64,000 bases of DNA from JAOUEA01 sp035711865. Lineage in GTDB: Bacteria > Actinomycetota > UBA4738 > HRBIN12. Positions 56,805 through 64,000 of the stretch are shown piece after piece. Every line of letters starts with the position of its first letter. The first letter of the stretch is position 1. The DNA is taken from NCBI GenBank assembly GCA_035711865.1, contig DASTBT010000079.1, forward strand, positions 1 to 64,000. Direction: 5' to 3'. Both the position numbers and the translations under genes were made by a program. The notes beneath the pieces were generated by a model. The model ran no database searches. It was not told the origin of the DNA and saw nothing but the letters and a program-made list of their open reading frames with translations.

Positions 56805-57323
56805 GTGGCCGGGCCGACCGTCGTCGTCGGTCACGTCACGCGGGCTCACGGTCTCGGGGGCGACGTCGAAGTCGAGCTCCGATCCGATGACCCCGAACGT
56901 TTCGCGGTTGGCGCGGTCGTTTTCACGGATACCGGTCGCTCGCTTCCAGTCGAGCGTGCGCGCCCTCACGGCGCTCGGCTCCTCGTGAAGTTCCGGTCGG
57001 TCGACGACAGGACGGTTGCGGAATCGTTGCGGGGCCAGGAGTTGGTCGTGCCCGAATCGTGGCTCCCCGACCTGCCCGAAGGGGAGTACTGGCCGTTCCA
57101 GCTGGAGGGCTGTGAGATGGTGACGGAGTCCGGCCGTTCGCTCGGGTCGCTGACCCGGGTGATCCCCAACCCCGCCAATGACCTGTGGGTGGCGATCGAC
57201 GACGCCGGAGCCGAAACGCTCGTGCCGGCCGTCCGTGAGTTGATCGTCGACGTCGACGTCGACGCCGGGCGGATCGTGGTGCGTGACCTGCCCGGCCTGA
57301 CCGCGCCCGAACCTCCAGACTGA
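56805..57323 (+). CDS. rimM: 16S rRNA processing protein RimM
   Basis: The product is 172 aa. It assists 30S head assembly and binds S19. N-terminal barrel VVVGHVTRAHGLGGDVEVELRSDDPERF, LVKFRSVDDRTVAESLRGQELVV, and the PRC-barrel half (EYWPFQLEGCEMVTESGRSLGSLTRVIPNPANDLWVA, then LVPAVRELIVDVDVDAGRIVV). GTG 56805 is 1 nt after the khpA stop. Confidence 0.94.
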   Translation: MAGPTVVVGHVTRAHGLGGDVEVELRSDDPERFAVGAVVFTDTGRSLPVERARPHGARLLVKFRSVDDRTVAESLRGQELVVPESWLPDLPEGEYWPFQLEGCEMVTESGRSLGSLTRVIPNPANDLWVAIDDAGAETLVPAVRELIVDVDVDAGRIVVRDLPGLTAPEPPD

Positions 57324-57359
57324 GAGTTCGAACGGCGAGCGCCGGGGGGCGGCCCGCGG

Positions 57360-57365
57360 TAGCCT
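57360..57365 (+). promoter_or_regulatory. -10 hexamer TAGCCT of trmD
   Basis: TAGCCT is followed by 7 nt and ATG 57373, so trmD may also be transcribed separately from rimM as a leaderless mRNA. Confidence 0.5.
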
Positions 57366-57372
57366 CGCCTCG

Positions 57373-58056
57373 ATGCGCATCGACGTCTTCACGATCTTCC
57401 CCGACCTGGTGCGAGGGCCCCTCACAGCGAGCCTGCTCGGGAAGGCGATCGAAGCGGCGGTGGTTGACGTTCGGATCCACGATCTGCGGGATCACACGCG
57501 CGATCCTCATCGCAGCGTGGACGACACCCCGTTCGGGGGGGGACCCGGCATGGTGATGAAGCCCGACGTCTGGTTCCGTGCCGTCGAGTCGCTCGATCCC
57601 GATCGTGGCCGGGTGTTGTTGCTCTCCCCGGCAGGTCGCCGCCTCGACCAGGATCTCGTCCGGGAGCTCGCCGACGAGCCGCACCTGACCCTGCTCTGCG
57701 GACGGTACGAGGGCGTCGATGAGCGAGTCGTGGAAGGCCTTCCGGCAGAGGAGGTCTCGATCGGCGATTACGTGCTTTCGGGCGGGGAGCTGCCCGCGCT
57801 CGTGCTTATCGAAACCGTCACCCGGCTCGTGCCGGGGGTGATCGGGAGGGAGGACTCCCACGAGCAGGACTCGTTCAGCGAGCCGGGCCTGCTCGACCAT
57901 CCGCACTACACGCGGCCGCGGACGTTCCGGGGCTTGTCGGTTCCGGAGGAGCTCCTCGGCGGAAACCACGCCGAGGTCGCGCGGTGGCGACGCGAGGCGG
58001 CCGAGGCGAAGACGCGCAAGAACCGGCCGGATCTCGTGCCGGACGACCGTTCCTGA
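57373..58056 (+). CDS. trmD: tRNA (guanine(37)-N1)-methyltransferase
   Basis: The product is 227 aa. It makes m1G37 in tRNAs to prevent frameshifting. SPOUT-fold motifs: MRIDVFTIFPDLVRGPL, DDTPFGGGPGMVMKP, LLCGRYEGVDERV, and the knot region SIGDYVLSGGELPALVLIE; the catalytic Asp-containing HEQDSFSEPGLLDHPHYTRP follows. Length and position are standard. Confidence 0.96.
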   Translation: MRIDVFTIFPDLVRGPLTASLLGKAIEAAVVDVRIHDLRDHTRDPHRSVDDTPFGGGPGMVMKPDVWFRAVESLDPDRGRVLLLSPAGRRLDQDLVRELADEPHLTLLCGRYEGVDERVVEGLPAEEVSIGDYVLSGGELPALVLIETVTRLVPGVIGREDSHEQDSFSEPGLLDHPHYTRPRTFRGLSVPEELLGGNHAEVARWRREAAEAKTRKNRPDLVPDDRS

Positions 58057-58085
58057 ACGCTCCGCGGCGACCGAAAGCCCGCTGG

Positions 58086-58091
58086 TAGACT
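58086..58091 (+). promoter_or_regulatory. -10 hexamer TAGACT of rplS
   Basis: TAGACT lies 14 nt before ATG 58106, giving a leader of only a few bases. Confidence 0.45.
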
Positions 58092-58105
58092 CGTCTGCCG
58101 TTGCC

Positions 58106-58669
58106 ATGAACAAGACCGATCTGATCGAGCAGTCCTACCTGCGCAGCGACATCCCGGAGTTCCGCCCCGGTGACACCGTCAGGGTGCACGTGCGGGTGGT
58201 CGAGGGGAGTCGCGAGCGGGTGCAGGTCTTCCAAGGTGTCGTGATCGCCCGCCAGCACGGCGGCCTGCGCGAGACGTTCACCGTGCGGAAGATCTCGTTC
58301 GGCGTGGGCGTCGAACGCACGTTTCCGGTGCATTCTCCGTCGATCGCCAAGCTCGAAGTCGTGAGCCGTGGTCAGGTGCGCCGAGCGAAGCTCTACTACC
58401 TGCGTGAGCTCCGCGGGAAGAAGGCCCGCATCCGGGAGCGCCGCATCGACGACGCGAAGCTCGCGGCGATGGAGGAAGCCGCCCGAGCAGCGGCCGACGA
58501 GCCCGTCGGAGCCGACGAGCCTGAGGGTGCGGACGAGTCCATCGCCGCGGATGAGCCCGACGGCGCGCCGAGCGAGGCCTCCGCGGAACCGGCCGATGGC
58601 CAACCGGCCGACGAACTGGCGGAGGCCGACGCAGCGGAACCCGCCGACGAGGAGAAAGCCGAGGCCTGA
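58106..58669 (+). CDS. rplS: 50S ribosomal protein L19 with acidic tail
   Basis: The product is 187 aa. The first ~115 residues are ordinary L19 (FRPGDTVRVHVRVVEGSRERVQVFQGVVIARQHGGLRETFTVRKISFGVGVERTFPVHSPSI, then RAKLYYLRELRGKKARI). A further ~70 residues are Asp/Glu/Ala/Pro-rich (EPVGADEPEGADESIAADEP onward), probably disordered, and resemble in composition the S16 tail two genes upstream. lepB follows after 3 nt. Confidence 0.95.
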   Translation: MNKTDLIEQSYLRSDIPEFRPGDTVRVHVRVVEGSRERVQVFQGVVIARQHGGLRETFTVRKISFGVGVERTFPVHSPSIAKLEVVSRGQVRRAKLYYLRELRGKKARIRERRIDDAKLAAMEEAARAAADEPVGADEPEGADESIAADEPDGAPSEASAEPADGQPADELAEADAAEPADEEKAEA

Positions 58670-58672
58670 ACC

Positions 58673-59326
58673 GTGGGCGATGGGCCTTCCGGCGAGGCCG
58701 AGCCCACCACCCCGTCGAAGGAGCACCGGCGCGCTCGTCCGCCCGAGTTCGCGACGCTCATCGGCATCGCGGTCCTGCTGGCGATCCTACTGAGATTGTT
58801 CGTGGTGCAGGCCTTCTCGATCCCATCGGCGTCGATGGTGCCGACGCTCTTTCCCGGCGACCGGATCCTCGTCTGTCGCGCGTGCAGCCTCGTCGACGAC
58901 ATCGACCATGGCGACGTGATCGTCTTCGAGGGGCGAGACGGTGCCCCGACCGATCGCGGGCTCGTGGCCGGAGCGTTGCACTGGCTGGGTGAAACCCTCG
59001 GCGTCGCGGAGCCGCCCCACGAGGACTTCGTCAAGCGCGTCGTCGGACTGCCCGGCGACACGGTCGAGATCGACCGCTCGGGCCAGCTCATCGTGAACGG
59101 ACGTGCCGTCGACGAGCCGTACCTGCTGCAGCCGGTGCCTCGCCAGGGCTTCCCACCGACGACGGTGCCGGATGGCATGCTGTTCGTGCTCGGTGACAAC
59201 CGTGGGAACTCCGGCGACTCCCGGTGCGGACCTCCCGAGTGCACCGGTCTCGTACCGCTCGACAAGGTCATCGGGGTGACCTTCCTGCGGGTATGGCCAC
59301 CTTCGAGGCTGGGGGTCCTAGGGTGA
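58673..59326 (+). CDS. lepB: signal peptidase I
   Basis: The product is 217 aa. It removes signal peptides on the outer face of the membrane. There is a hydrophilic N-terminus, one membrane helix (FATLIGIAVLLAILLRLFVVQAF), catalytic Ser in SIPSASMVPTL, Lys in DFVKRVVGLPGD, and the conserved VLGDNRGNSGDSR. A Cys pair (LVCRAC) and further Cys (SRCGPPEC) in the periplasm-facing part may form disulfides. GTG 58673 is 3 nt after rplS, as in M. tuberculosis (rplS-lepB-rnhB). Confidence 0.95.
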   Translation: MGDGPSGEAEPTTPSKEHRRARPPEFATLIGIAVLLAILLRLFVVQAFSIPSASMVPTLFPGDRILVCRACSLVDDIDHGDVIVFEGRDGAPTDRGLVAGALHWLGETLGVAEPPHEDFVKRVVGLPGDTVEIDRSGQLIVNGRAVDEPYLLQPVPRQGFPPTTVPDGMLFVLGDNRGNSGDSRCGPPECTGLVPLDKVIGVTFLRVWPPSRLGVLG

Positions 59327-59339
59327 GGACGACACGGCG

Positions 59340-59987
59340 ATGACGATGGATCGGTACGAGCGGCTGTTGACCGCCCACGGGTTCGCCAGGGTCGCCGGCG
59401 CCGACGAGGCCGGCCGCGGGGCCCTCGCGGGACCCCTCGTCGCCGCCGCCGTGATCCTGCCACTCGATTTCGACATCGAGGGCATCAACGACTCGAAGTT
59501 GCTGACGGAGGCACAGCGCGAGGCCGCGTACGAGCGGATCGCGGACCGGGCCTCGTGGGTCGTCTGCAAGGCCGAGCCCGGTGCCATCGACACACGCGGA
59601 TTGCATCGCTCGAACATCGCGTTGCTGCGCCGGGCGGCGAAGGCGCTGGAGCCCGACTACGTGCTCACCGACGGGTTCCCGGTGCCCCGCATCCCGTGCC
59701 CGTCGATCGGGGTGAAGAAGGGCGACATGGTGAGCGTGAGCATCGCGGCCGCCTCGATCATGGCCAAGGTCACGAGGGATCGCATCATGCGGCGTTTGCA
59801 CAAGCGCTACCCGGCGTTCGGATTCGACCACAACAAGGGCTACGGCACCCCGGAGCACCTCGAGGCCCTCATGCACCACGGGCCGACCCCCGTGCACCGC
59901 ATGTCGTTCGCGCCGTGCGCCCAGCCGTCGCTGTTCGCCACCGACCACTCGTTCACGACCCCGGATGAGGCCGACGCGATAGCGTGA
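59340..59987 (+). CDS. rnhB: ribonuclease HII
   Basis: The product is 215 aa. It cuts RNA at ribonucleotides embedded in DNA. Motifs: VAGADEAGRGALAGPLVAAAVILP (first DE), INDSKLLTEAQRE, YVLTDGFPVP (Asp), KKGDMVSVSIAAASIMAKVTRDRIM and the C-terminal HNKGYGTPEHLEAL. ATG 59340 is 13 nt after lepB. The DUF2469 gene follows after 14 nt. Confidence 0.95.
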   Translation: MTMDRYERLLTAHGFARVAGADEAGRGALAGPLVAAAVILPLDFDIEGINDSKLLTEAQREAAYERIADRASWVVCKAEPGAIDTRGLHRSNIALLRRAAKALEPDYVLTDGFPVPRIPCPSIGVKKGDMVSVSIAAASIMAKVTRDRIMRRLHKRYPAFGFDHNKGYGTPEHLEALMHHGPTPVHRMSFAPCAQPSLFATDHSFTTPDEADAIA

Positions 59988-60001
59988 GAAGCTGGAGGGA
60001 C

Positions 60002-60322
60002 ATGGCGAGCGACGACGACATCGAGCGGTTCGAGGAGGAGCGCGAGCTCGAGCTCTACCGGGAGTACCGCGACGTGCTCCCGATGTTCACCTACGTGATC
60101 GAGACGGAACGGCGCTTCTACCTCGCGAACCAGGTCGAGCTGACCCCGATCGACGAGGGGTGGGTGCGGGTCGAGCTCACCGACGCCTGGGTATGGGACA
60201 TGTTCCGGCCTGCCCGCTTCGTCGCGAGCGTGCGGGTGATGACCCGACGTGACGTGAACGTCGAGGAGCTCGCGAAGCGCGACGAACCCACGACGATCCC
60301 CGACACGCCGGCCGCGCCGTAG
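60002..60322 (+). CDS. DUF2469 family protein
   Basis: The product is 106 aa from ATG 60002, preceded by CTGGAGGGA. It matches the actinobacteria-specific DUF2469 family (Rv2901c): SDDDIERFEEERELELYREYRDVLPMFTYVIETERRFYLANQVEL, then VRVELTDAWVWDMFRPARFVASVRVMTRRDVNVEEL. Function unknown. Strict linkage to rnhB across the phylum makes this a taxonomic marker for Actinomycetota. Confidence 0.92.
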   Translation: MASDDDIERFEEERELELYREYRDVLPMFTYVIETERRFYLANQVELTPIDEGWVRVELTDAWVWDMFRPARFVASVRVMTRRDVNVEELAKRDEPTTIPDTPAAP

Positions 60323-60371
60323 CTCCGTTCCCCCACGGCAGTCCACGTCGAGCCGTGTCACACCCCTGGCG

Positions 60372-60377
60372 TAGCGT
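60372..60377 (+). promoter_or_regulatory. -10 hexamer TAGCGT of yraN
   Basis: TAGCGT lies 6 nt before GTG 60384, leaderless. Confidence 0.5.
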
Positions 60378-60383
60378 CCGGTC

Positions 60384-60752
60384 GTGCCCGATGCTCGGCT
60401 CGTCCTCGGGGCTCGCGGTGAACAAGCGGCGCTCGATCTCTACCTTCGCCGAGGCTTCACGCTCGTCGCTCGCAATTGGCGTTGCAGCCTGGGCGAGATC
60501 GATCTGGTGGTGCGCGGGCGCGACGTGACCGTGTTCTGCGAGGTGAAGACCCGCCGTGGCTCGCGCCACGGCGGGGGCTTCGAGGCGGTCGACGCCAGGA
60601 AACGCCGAAAGCTCAGGGCGCTCGCCGAGGTGTTCGTGTTGACCCACGCCACGGGCCATGCCGCGGTGCGGTTCGACGTCGCGAGCGTGGCGATCGGGGC
60701 GGGGGGTCGACCCGGTGCCATCCAGGTGGAGCTGTTCGAGGACGCGTTCTGA
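60384..60752 (+). CDS. YraN/UPF0102 family nuclease-fold protein
   Basis: The product is 122 aa. It has the restriction-endonuclease-like core: GARGEQAALDLYLRRGFTLVARNWRCSLGEIDLVVRGRDVTVFCEVKTRRGSRHGG, with Glu/Asp-x(n)-ExK catalytic pattern (EIDLV, CEVKTR), then DARKRRKLRALAEVFV. Biochemical role unknown; linked to DNA uptake or recombination by its constant pairing with comM. The leaderless GTG 60384 is well supported. Confidence 0.9.
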   Translation: MPDARLVLGARGEQAALDLYLRRGFTLVARNWRCSLGEIDLVVRGRDVTVFCEVKTRRGSRHGGGFEAVDARKRRKLRALAEVFVLTHATGHAAVRFDVASVAIGAGGRPGAIQVELFEDAF

Positions 60753-60858
60753 CGACACCGGTCCGTGCACGTGCCCTACGTCGTTGGGCCGCGTGGGGCA
60801 CCCCGTCGGGCCGACGGATCGCGGCCCTCCGACGGTGGTGCGGCGTCGCGGGGGTCCG

Positions 60859-60864
60859 TACCAT
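60859..60864 (+). promoter_or_regulatory. -10 hexamer TACCAT before a small ORF
   Basis: TACCAT lies 6 nt before ATG 60871, the same geometry as the leaderless genes nearby. Confidence 0.4.
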
Positions 60865-60870
60865 CCGCGC

Positions 60871-61099
60871 ATGCGGAACGTCCGGACCGGATACGACGAC
60901 ATCCTGCCCATCCGACGGCCGTGGGACAACAGCGGGCTCCGCAACCGCGTCGAGGGGCGCGAGATCGAGGGCGTCGACGTGCTCGGGCTCCAGTCCTCGG
61001 CGGCGGCTCGGTGCGATCGGAAACCCCGTCGTCGGCTCCGTCGATCCCCCCGAGCGGGGTCGCTTCCGGAGGCTCAGGGGAGGTCGAGCTCGGTGAGCA
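60871..61099 (+). pseudogene. possible small gene with a frameshift
   Basis: From ATG 60871 about 43 codons (MRNVRTGYDDILPIRRPWDN, then SGLRNRVEGREIEGVDVLG) show the GC-rich third positions of a real gene. Past about 61000 that frame becomes Arg/Ser-rich noise, while another frame reads RRLGAIGNPVVGSVDPPERGRFRRLRGG to a stop near 61096. A one-base shift would join them into a ~75-residue protein. No family recognised. The 3' end overlaps the convergent decarboxylase gene. Confidence 0.35.
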
Positions 61100-62609
61100 C
61101 ATCGGCCGACAGCCGCCGGAGCGCGTCGAGCATGCGGTCGATGTCGCGCTCGGTCGAGAGGTAGTTCACGATGCCGGCGCGCAGGAACGTGGCCCCGCGC
61201 AGGGTCGTCACGCTCACCCACGCCTCCCCGCTGATCTCGAGCGCGCGCTGCAATCTGGACTGATAGGTGTCGAGAGCGCCTGCGGGCCAGTCCTCATGCC
61301 GGTCGGGCAGATGCCGGAAGCAGACGACCGACAGCTCGGGCTCCTGAGGGATCGCTTCGAGGTCGGCCTCGACGTTGCATCGGCGTGCGAGGTATGCGGC
61401 GAGGTCGTCGTTCTGCTCGATCAACGCGCCCAGCCCGTCGGTGCCGAGTTGTTTCCAGCTCATCCACAGCTTGAGCGCCCTGAGCCGGCGCGTGCCTTCG
61501 AACGAGTACTGGTACCAATCGAGCGGGTCGTCCTGGGGCCGGTTCGAGGCGTAGTACTCGGGCGCACGGTGGAAGGTGGTCAGCAGGTCCCGCCTGCGTC
61601 GCACGATGAGGCCACCGATGTCGTATGCCTGGAAGAACCACTTGTGCGGATCGACCGTGACGCTGTCGGCGCGCTCGAGGCCGGGCACCCGGTGCGCGTC
61701 GCGGGATGAGAGTCGCGCGGCTCCTCCGTAGGCCGCATCGACATGCAACCACACCCCCTCCCGCTCCGAGAGGTCGGCCAGCGCGGGCGTGTCGTCGACC
61801 GAGCCGGTGTTCGTGGAGCCGGCGACCGCGGCGATCGCGAGCGGCGTGAGCCCCTCCGCCCGGTCGCCTTCGATCGCCTGGGCGACCGGCGCCGCCTGCA
61901 GCCGGAAGCGTTCGTCACTCTCGAGGACGACGAGCGTCTCGTCGGGGAAGCCGAGCACCGCCAGCGCTCGAGCGATCGAGAAATGCGATTGATCGCTGGC
62001 GTAGACCCGCGCGCCGTCGAGCTCGCCGCCGCGCGGGGGGCCCGCGATGCCGCGGAGTTTGCGGAGCCACACGTCGCGGGCGACGGTCATCGCCATCACG
62101 TTGGCCATCACGCCTCCGCTCGTGAGCACCCCCCACCCGTCGGCCCTCAACCCGACGAGATCTCGGAGCCAGCCGGTCACCTCTTCCTCGACGAACGCGC
62201 CGATCGGACCGGCGTGCCAGACGTCGACGCCCTGCTGGGTCCACTGTGCGAGCACCTCGCCGGCGATCGAGCTCGGAAGTGGGGGTGGGGTGAAGTAGCT
62301 GAAGGAGCCGGGGTGCTGGGAGTTGTAGGTGGCGGGGGCGATGCGCTCCCGGAACTCGGCGAGCACGTCGACCCATGGGCTCGGCGACTTCGGAGCGGCG
62401 GCGGGCCGATCCGTCGGGCCGAAGAAGTCGCGGCGAGCCTCCGGGTAGGTGCGTGCGTGCATCGGACGGCGGGTCGCGACGCCGTAGAGCCAGTCGAGCG
62501 CCTCGCTCCACGTGCGCTCGCCCAGGGCCTCGAGGGCCGGACGGGAGCGCTCCTCGTCGAGCAGGTCGATCAACTCGGGCTCGGGGCTCCAGTCGAATCG
62601 ATCGGACAC
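61074..62609 (-). CDS. group II pyridoxal-dependent decarboxylase (aromatic-L-amino-acid decarboxylase type)
   Basis: The product is 511 aa. Motifs: YNSQHPGSFSYFTPPPLPSSIAGEVL (substrate-loop region), LTSGGVMANVMAM, YASDQSHFSIARAL (stacking His), HVDAAYGGAARL (PLP Asp) and the Schiff-base lysine in VDPHKWFFQAYDIGGLIVRR. This class decarboxylates DOPA, tryptophan, tyrosine or glutamate; the bulkier-residue pattern fits aromatic substrates, but specificity is unproven. Leaderless GTG 62607-62609 with TAGCCT 6 nt upstream. It is inserted between yraN and comM, which adjoin or nearly adjoin in other actinobacteria, in the opposite orientation. Confidence 0.88.
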   Translation of the reverse strand: MSDRFDWSPEPELIDLLDEERSRPALEALGERTWSEALDWLYGVATRRPMHARTYPEARRDFFGPTDRPAAAPKSPSPWVDVLAEFRERIAPATYNSQHPGSFSYFTPPPLPSSIAGEVLAQWTQQGVDVWHAGPIGAFVEEEVTGWLRDLVGLRADGWGVLTSGGVMANVMAMTVARDVWLRKLRGIAGPPRGGELDGARVYASDQSHFSIARALAVLGFPDETLVVLESDERFRLQAAPVAQAIEGDRAEGLTPLAIAAVAGSTNTGSVDDTPALADLSEREGVWLHVDAAYGGAARLSSRDAHRVPGLERADSVTVDPHKWFFQAYDIGGLIVRRRRDLLTTFHRAPEYYASNRPQDDPLDWYQYSFEGTRRLRALKLWMSWKQLGTDGLGALIEQNDDLAAYLARRCNVEADLEAIPQEPELSVVCFRHLPDRHEDWPAGALDTYQSRLQRALEISGEAWVSVTTLRGATFLRAGIVNYLSTERDIDRMLDALRRLSADVLTELDLP

Positions 62610-62615
62610 GGCGGG

Positions 62616-62621
62616 AGGCTA
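62616..62621 (-). promoter_or_regulatory. -10 hexamer TAGCCT of the decarboxylase gene
   Basis: The complement of 62616-62621 reads TAGCCT, 6 nt before the GTG at 62609. Confidence 0.5.
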
Positions 62622-62650
62622 GCAGCCGGCCGTCGACCGACCGTCGACCG

Positions 62651-62668
62651 CCGTGACGGCCGTCACGG
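62651..62668. promoter_or_regulatory. 18-bp perfect palindrome between decarboxylase and comM promoters
   Basis: CCGTGACGGCCGTCACGG is fully self-complementary. It ends 20 bp before the comM -10 (62689) and starts 29 bp upstream of the decarboxylase -10, a position suited to controlling either promoter. Confidence 0.55.
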
Positions 62669-62688
62669 AACCGGGCGCCCGTCGGCCC

Positions 62689-62694
62689 TACCGT
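62689..62694 (+). promoter_or_regulatory. -10 hexamer TACCGT of comM
   Basis: TACCGT lies 7 nt before ATG 62702, leaderless. Confidence 0.5.
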
Positions 62695-62701
62695 CGTGGC
62701 G

Positions 62702-64000
62702 ATGTACGGACGCGTGCTCGGAGTGACGGTGCTCGGGGTGGGAGGTTACCTCGTGACCGTCGAGGCGCACGTCGGTCGCGGGCTGCCGTCGATGACGCTC
62801 ACCGGCCTGCCGGGCGCCGCGGTGCGAGACGCGACCGAACGCATCCGGCCCGCCGTCGAGAGCCAGAAGCTCGAATGGCCGCTCCGACGGGTCGTCGTGA
62901 ACCTCGCGCCGGGCAACCTCCGCAAGGAAGGTCCGGGGCTCGATCTCCCGGTCGCCACCGGCGTGCTCGCGGCGACCGCACAGGTACCCACGGCGAAGCT
63001 CGGGCGGTTCGCGCTCGCGGGCGAGCTGTCGCTCAAGGGCGAGCTCATGCCGACGCCGGGCATCCTCTCGGTCGCGATCGCGGCGGCCCGAGCCGGGCTC
63101 GAGGGTGTGGTCGTTCCGAGGGTGAACGCGCTCGAGGCGGCGCAGGTCGACCGGCTCCATGTCGTCGCGGCATCGACGCTCGCCGAGGTGGTCGCGTTCC
63201 TCAAGGGAGCCTGGCAACCATCGGAGCCCGAGGGGCCGCCCCTCGAGAGCGAAGGGCCGAGCGACGTCGATTTCGGCGATGTGCGGGGGCAATCGCAGGC
63301 CCGTCGCGCCCTCGAGGTCGCCGCCGCGGGTGGCCACAACGTGTTGATGATCGGCTCCCCGGGCGCCGGCAAGACGATGCTGGCCCGGCGCATGACGACG
63401 ATCCTGCCGAGCCTGTCACGAGATGAGGCCCTGGAGGCGACCCAGCTCCATTCGGTGGCCGGGCTGCTCGCGGGTCGCGGCGTCCTGCGAGCGCGACCGT
63501 TCCGCGCACCACATCACTCGATCTCGACCTCGGGACTGCTCGGCGGCGGCACGGGGTACCTGCGGCCGGGCGAGGCCTCGCTCGCTCATCACGGGGTGTT
63601 GTTCCTCGACGAGCTCACCGAGTTCCATCGCGATGCGATCGAGGGCCTGCGCCAGCCGCTCGAGGACGGAGGGGTCGTCGTGACCAGGGCGATCGGCTCG
63701 GTCGAGTTCCCGGCGCGCTTCACGCTGGTCGCCGCGGCGAACCCGTGCCCGTGCGGGTTCGAGGGGGACCAGCGGCGACACTGCCGGTGCCGGTCCGATC
63801 GCATCGAGCACTACCGCCAACGGCTCTCCGGCCCCCTCCTCGATCGCATCGACCTTCGCCTGCGGGTGCCCCGGCTCACGAAGCACGAGCTCATGGGCGG
63901 CGAGCAGGGGGAGCCGTCGTCGGCGATCCGCGACAGGGTGCAGGCCGCGCGCGACCGGCAGCTCGAACGGTGGAGCGACCTCGGCCTCGCCTGCAACGCG
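62702..64000 (+). CDS. comM: ComM/YifB family Mg-chelatase-like AAA+ ATPase (3' truncated by window edge)
   Basis: 433 codons are visible with no stop; the full family length is about 500. ComM is a hexameric helicase that promotes branch migration during natural transformation. N-terminal Lon-protease-like ChlI domain (VTVEAHVGRGLPSMTLTGLPGAAVRDATERIRPA, RRVVVNLAPGNLRKEGPGLDLPVA), linker, then the Mg_chelatase AAA core: DVRGQSQARRALEVAAAGGHNVLMIGSPGAGKTMLARRM (Walker A), FRAPHHSIS, GEASLAHHGVLFLDELTEF (Walker B) and AANPCPCGF with a CPCG-CRC zinc-type cluster. Pairing with yraN is conserved. Confidence 0.94.
   Translation, partial: MYGRVLGVTVLGVGGYLVTVEAHVGRGLPSMTLTGLPGAAVRDATERIRPAVESQKLEWPLRRVVVNLAPGNLRKEGPGLDLPVATGVLAATAQVPTAKLGRFALAGELSLKGELMPTPGILSVAIAAARAGLEGVVVPRVNALEAAQVDRLHVVAASTLAEVVAFLKGAWQPSEPEGPPLESEGPSDVDFGDVRGQSQARRALEVAAAGGHNVLMIGSPGAGKTMLARRMTTILPSLSRDEALEATQLHSVAGLLAGRGVLRARPFRAPHHSISTSGLLGGGTGYLRPGEASLAHHGVLFLDELTEFHRDAIEGLRQPLEDGGVVVTRAIGSVEFPARFTLVAAANPCPCGFEGDQRRHCRCRSDRIEHYRQRLSGPLLDRIDLRLRVPRLTKHELMGGEQGEPSSAIRDRVQAARDRQLERWSDLGLACNA

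Overview
The window is a high-G+C bacterial chromosome segment with strongly GC-biased third codon positions. It almost certainly comes from the Actinomycetota. The best evidence is gene order: from about 7.5 kb to the right end, the backbone (FAH-gltX, hup, cofC/fbiD, ddl, rpmB, recG, rsmD, coaD, a SepIVA-like gene, DUF177, rpmF, rnc, fpg, acyP, smc, ftsY, ffh, rpsP, KH protein, rimM, trmD, rplS, lepB, rnhB, DUF2469, yraN, comM) follows in order the Mycobacterium tuberculosis stretch that runs from Rv2993c down to Rv2897c. DUF2469, the cofactor-F420 gene cofC/fbiD, a T-box-controlled ileS and many leaderless starts fit an actinobacterium. I cannot resolve the class.

Layout. 1-4.5 kb: the 3' part of an M14-peptidase-like gene, a small lipoprotein, and a translationally coupled trio (unknown protein, MetE-like zinc methyltransferase, class I glutamine amidotransferase). 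4.5-8.3 kb: a leftward GH76/VOC/FAH operon diverging from an acetoacetate-decarboxylase-like gene, then a second FAH gene coupled to gltX. 9.8-18.7 kb: MFS exporter, secreted cupin, ileS under a T-box riboswitch, a P2-type cation ATPase and a flavodoxin. 18.7-26 kb is the accessory zone: a broken FAD oxidase diverging from an HxlR regulator with a palindromic operator, a RibD/DHFR-like protein, then a ~2.1-kb relic integrated at tRNA-Glu (38 of 40 bp of the tRNA 3' part are duplicated at its far end), a holin-X/DUF3618-like membrane pair, and an ArsR-type regulator diverging from a 48-codon ORF. 26-31 kb: NADP-type isocitrate dehydrogenase and two tandem phospholipase C/acid phosphatase-like lipoproteins, then tRNA-Gln. 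31-41 kb: HU, a divergent cold-shock-fold protein with CofC, acyltransferase, gamma-family Cys/Met PLP enzyme, Ddl, an AsnC-type domain, phosphoribosyltransferase, a CopB-like ATPase, ATP-dependent PEP carboxykinase and L28. 41-64 kb: replication/repair, rRNA and tRNA modification, SRP targeting and ribosomal protein genes, ending inside comM.

How genes work together. FtsY and Ffh are the SRP receptor and SRP GTPase, with signal peptidase I (LepB) nearby. RsmD, RimM, TrmD, RNase III, DUF177-L32, L28, S16, L19 and the KH protein form a ribosome-biogenesis block. MutM, RecG, RNase HII and SMC form a DNA-maintenance block. A recurring signal is a TANNNT hexamer 6-9 nt before ATG/GTG, indicating leaderless transcripts. 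Three times the TAG stop codon of one gene is the start of the -10 hexamer of the next.

Most of the window is ordinary conserved chromosome. The unusual parts are the tRNA-Glu relic, several enzymes with altered catalytic motifs (IleRS, MutM), small SD-led ORFs, and palindromic operator candidates. I found no defence system, CRISPR array, biosynthetic cluster or complete prophage.
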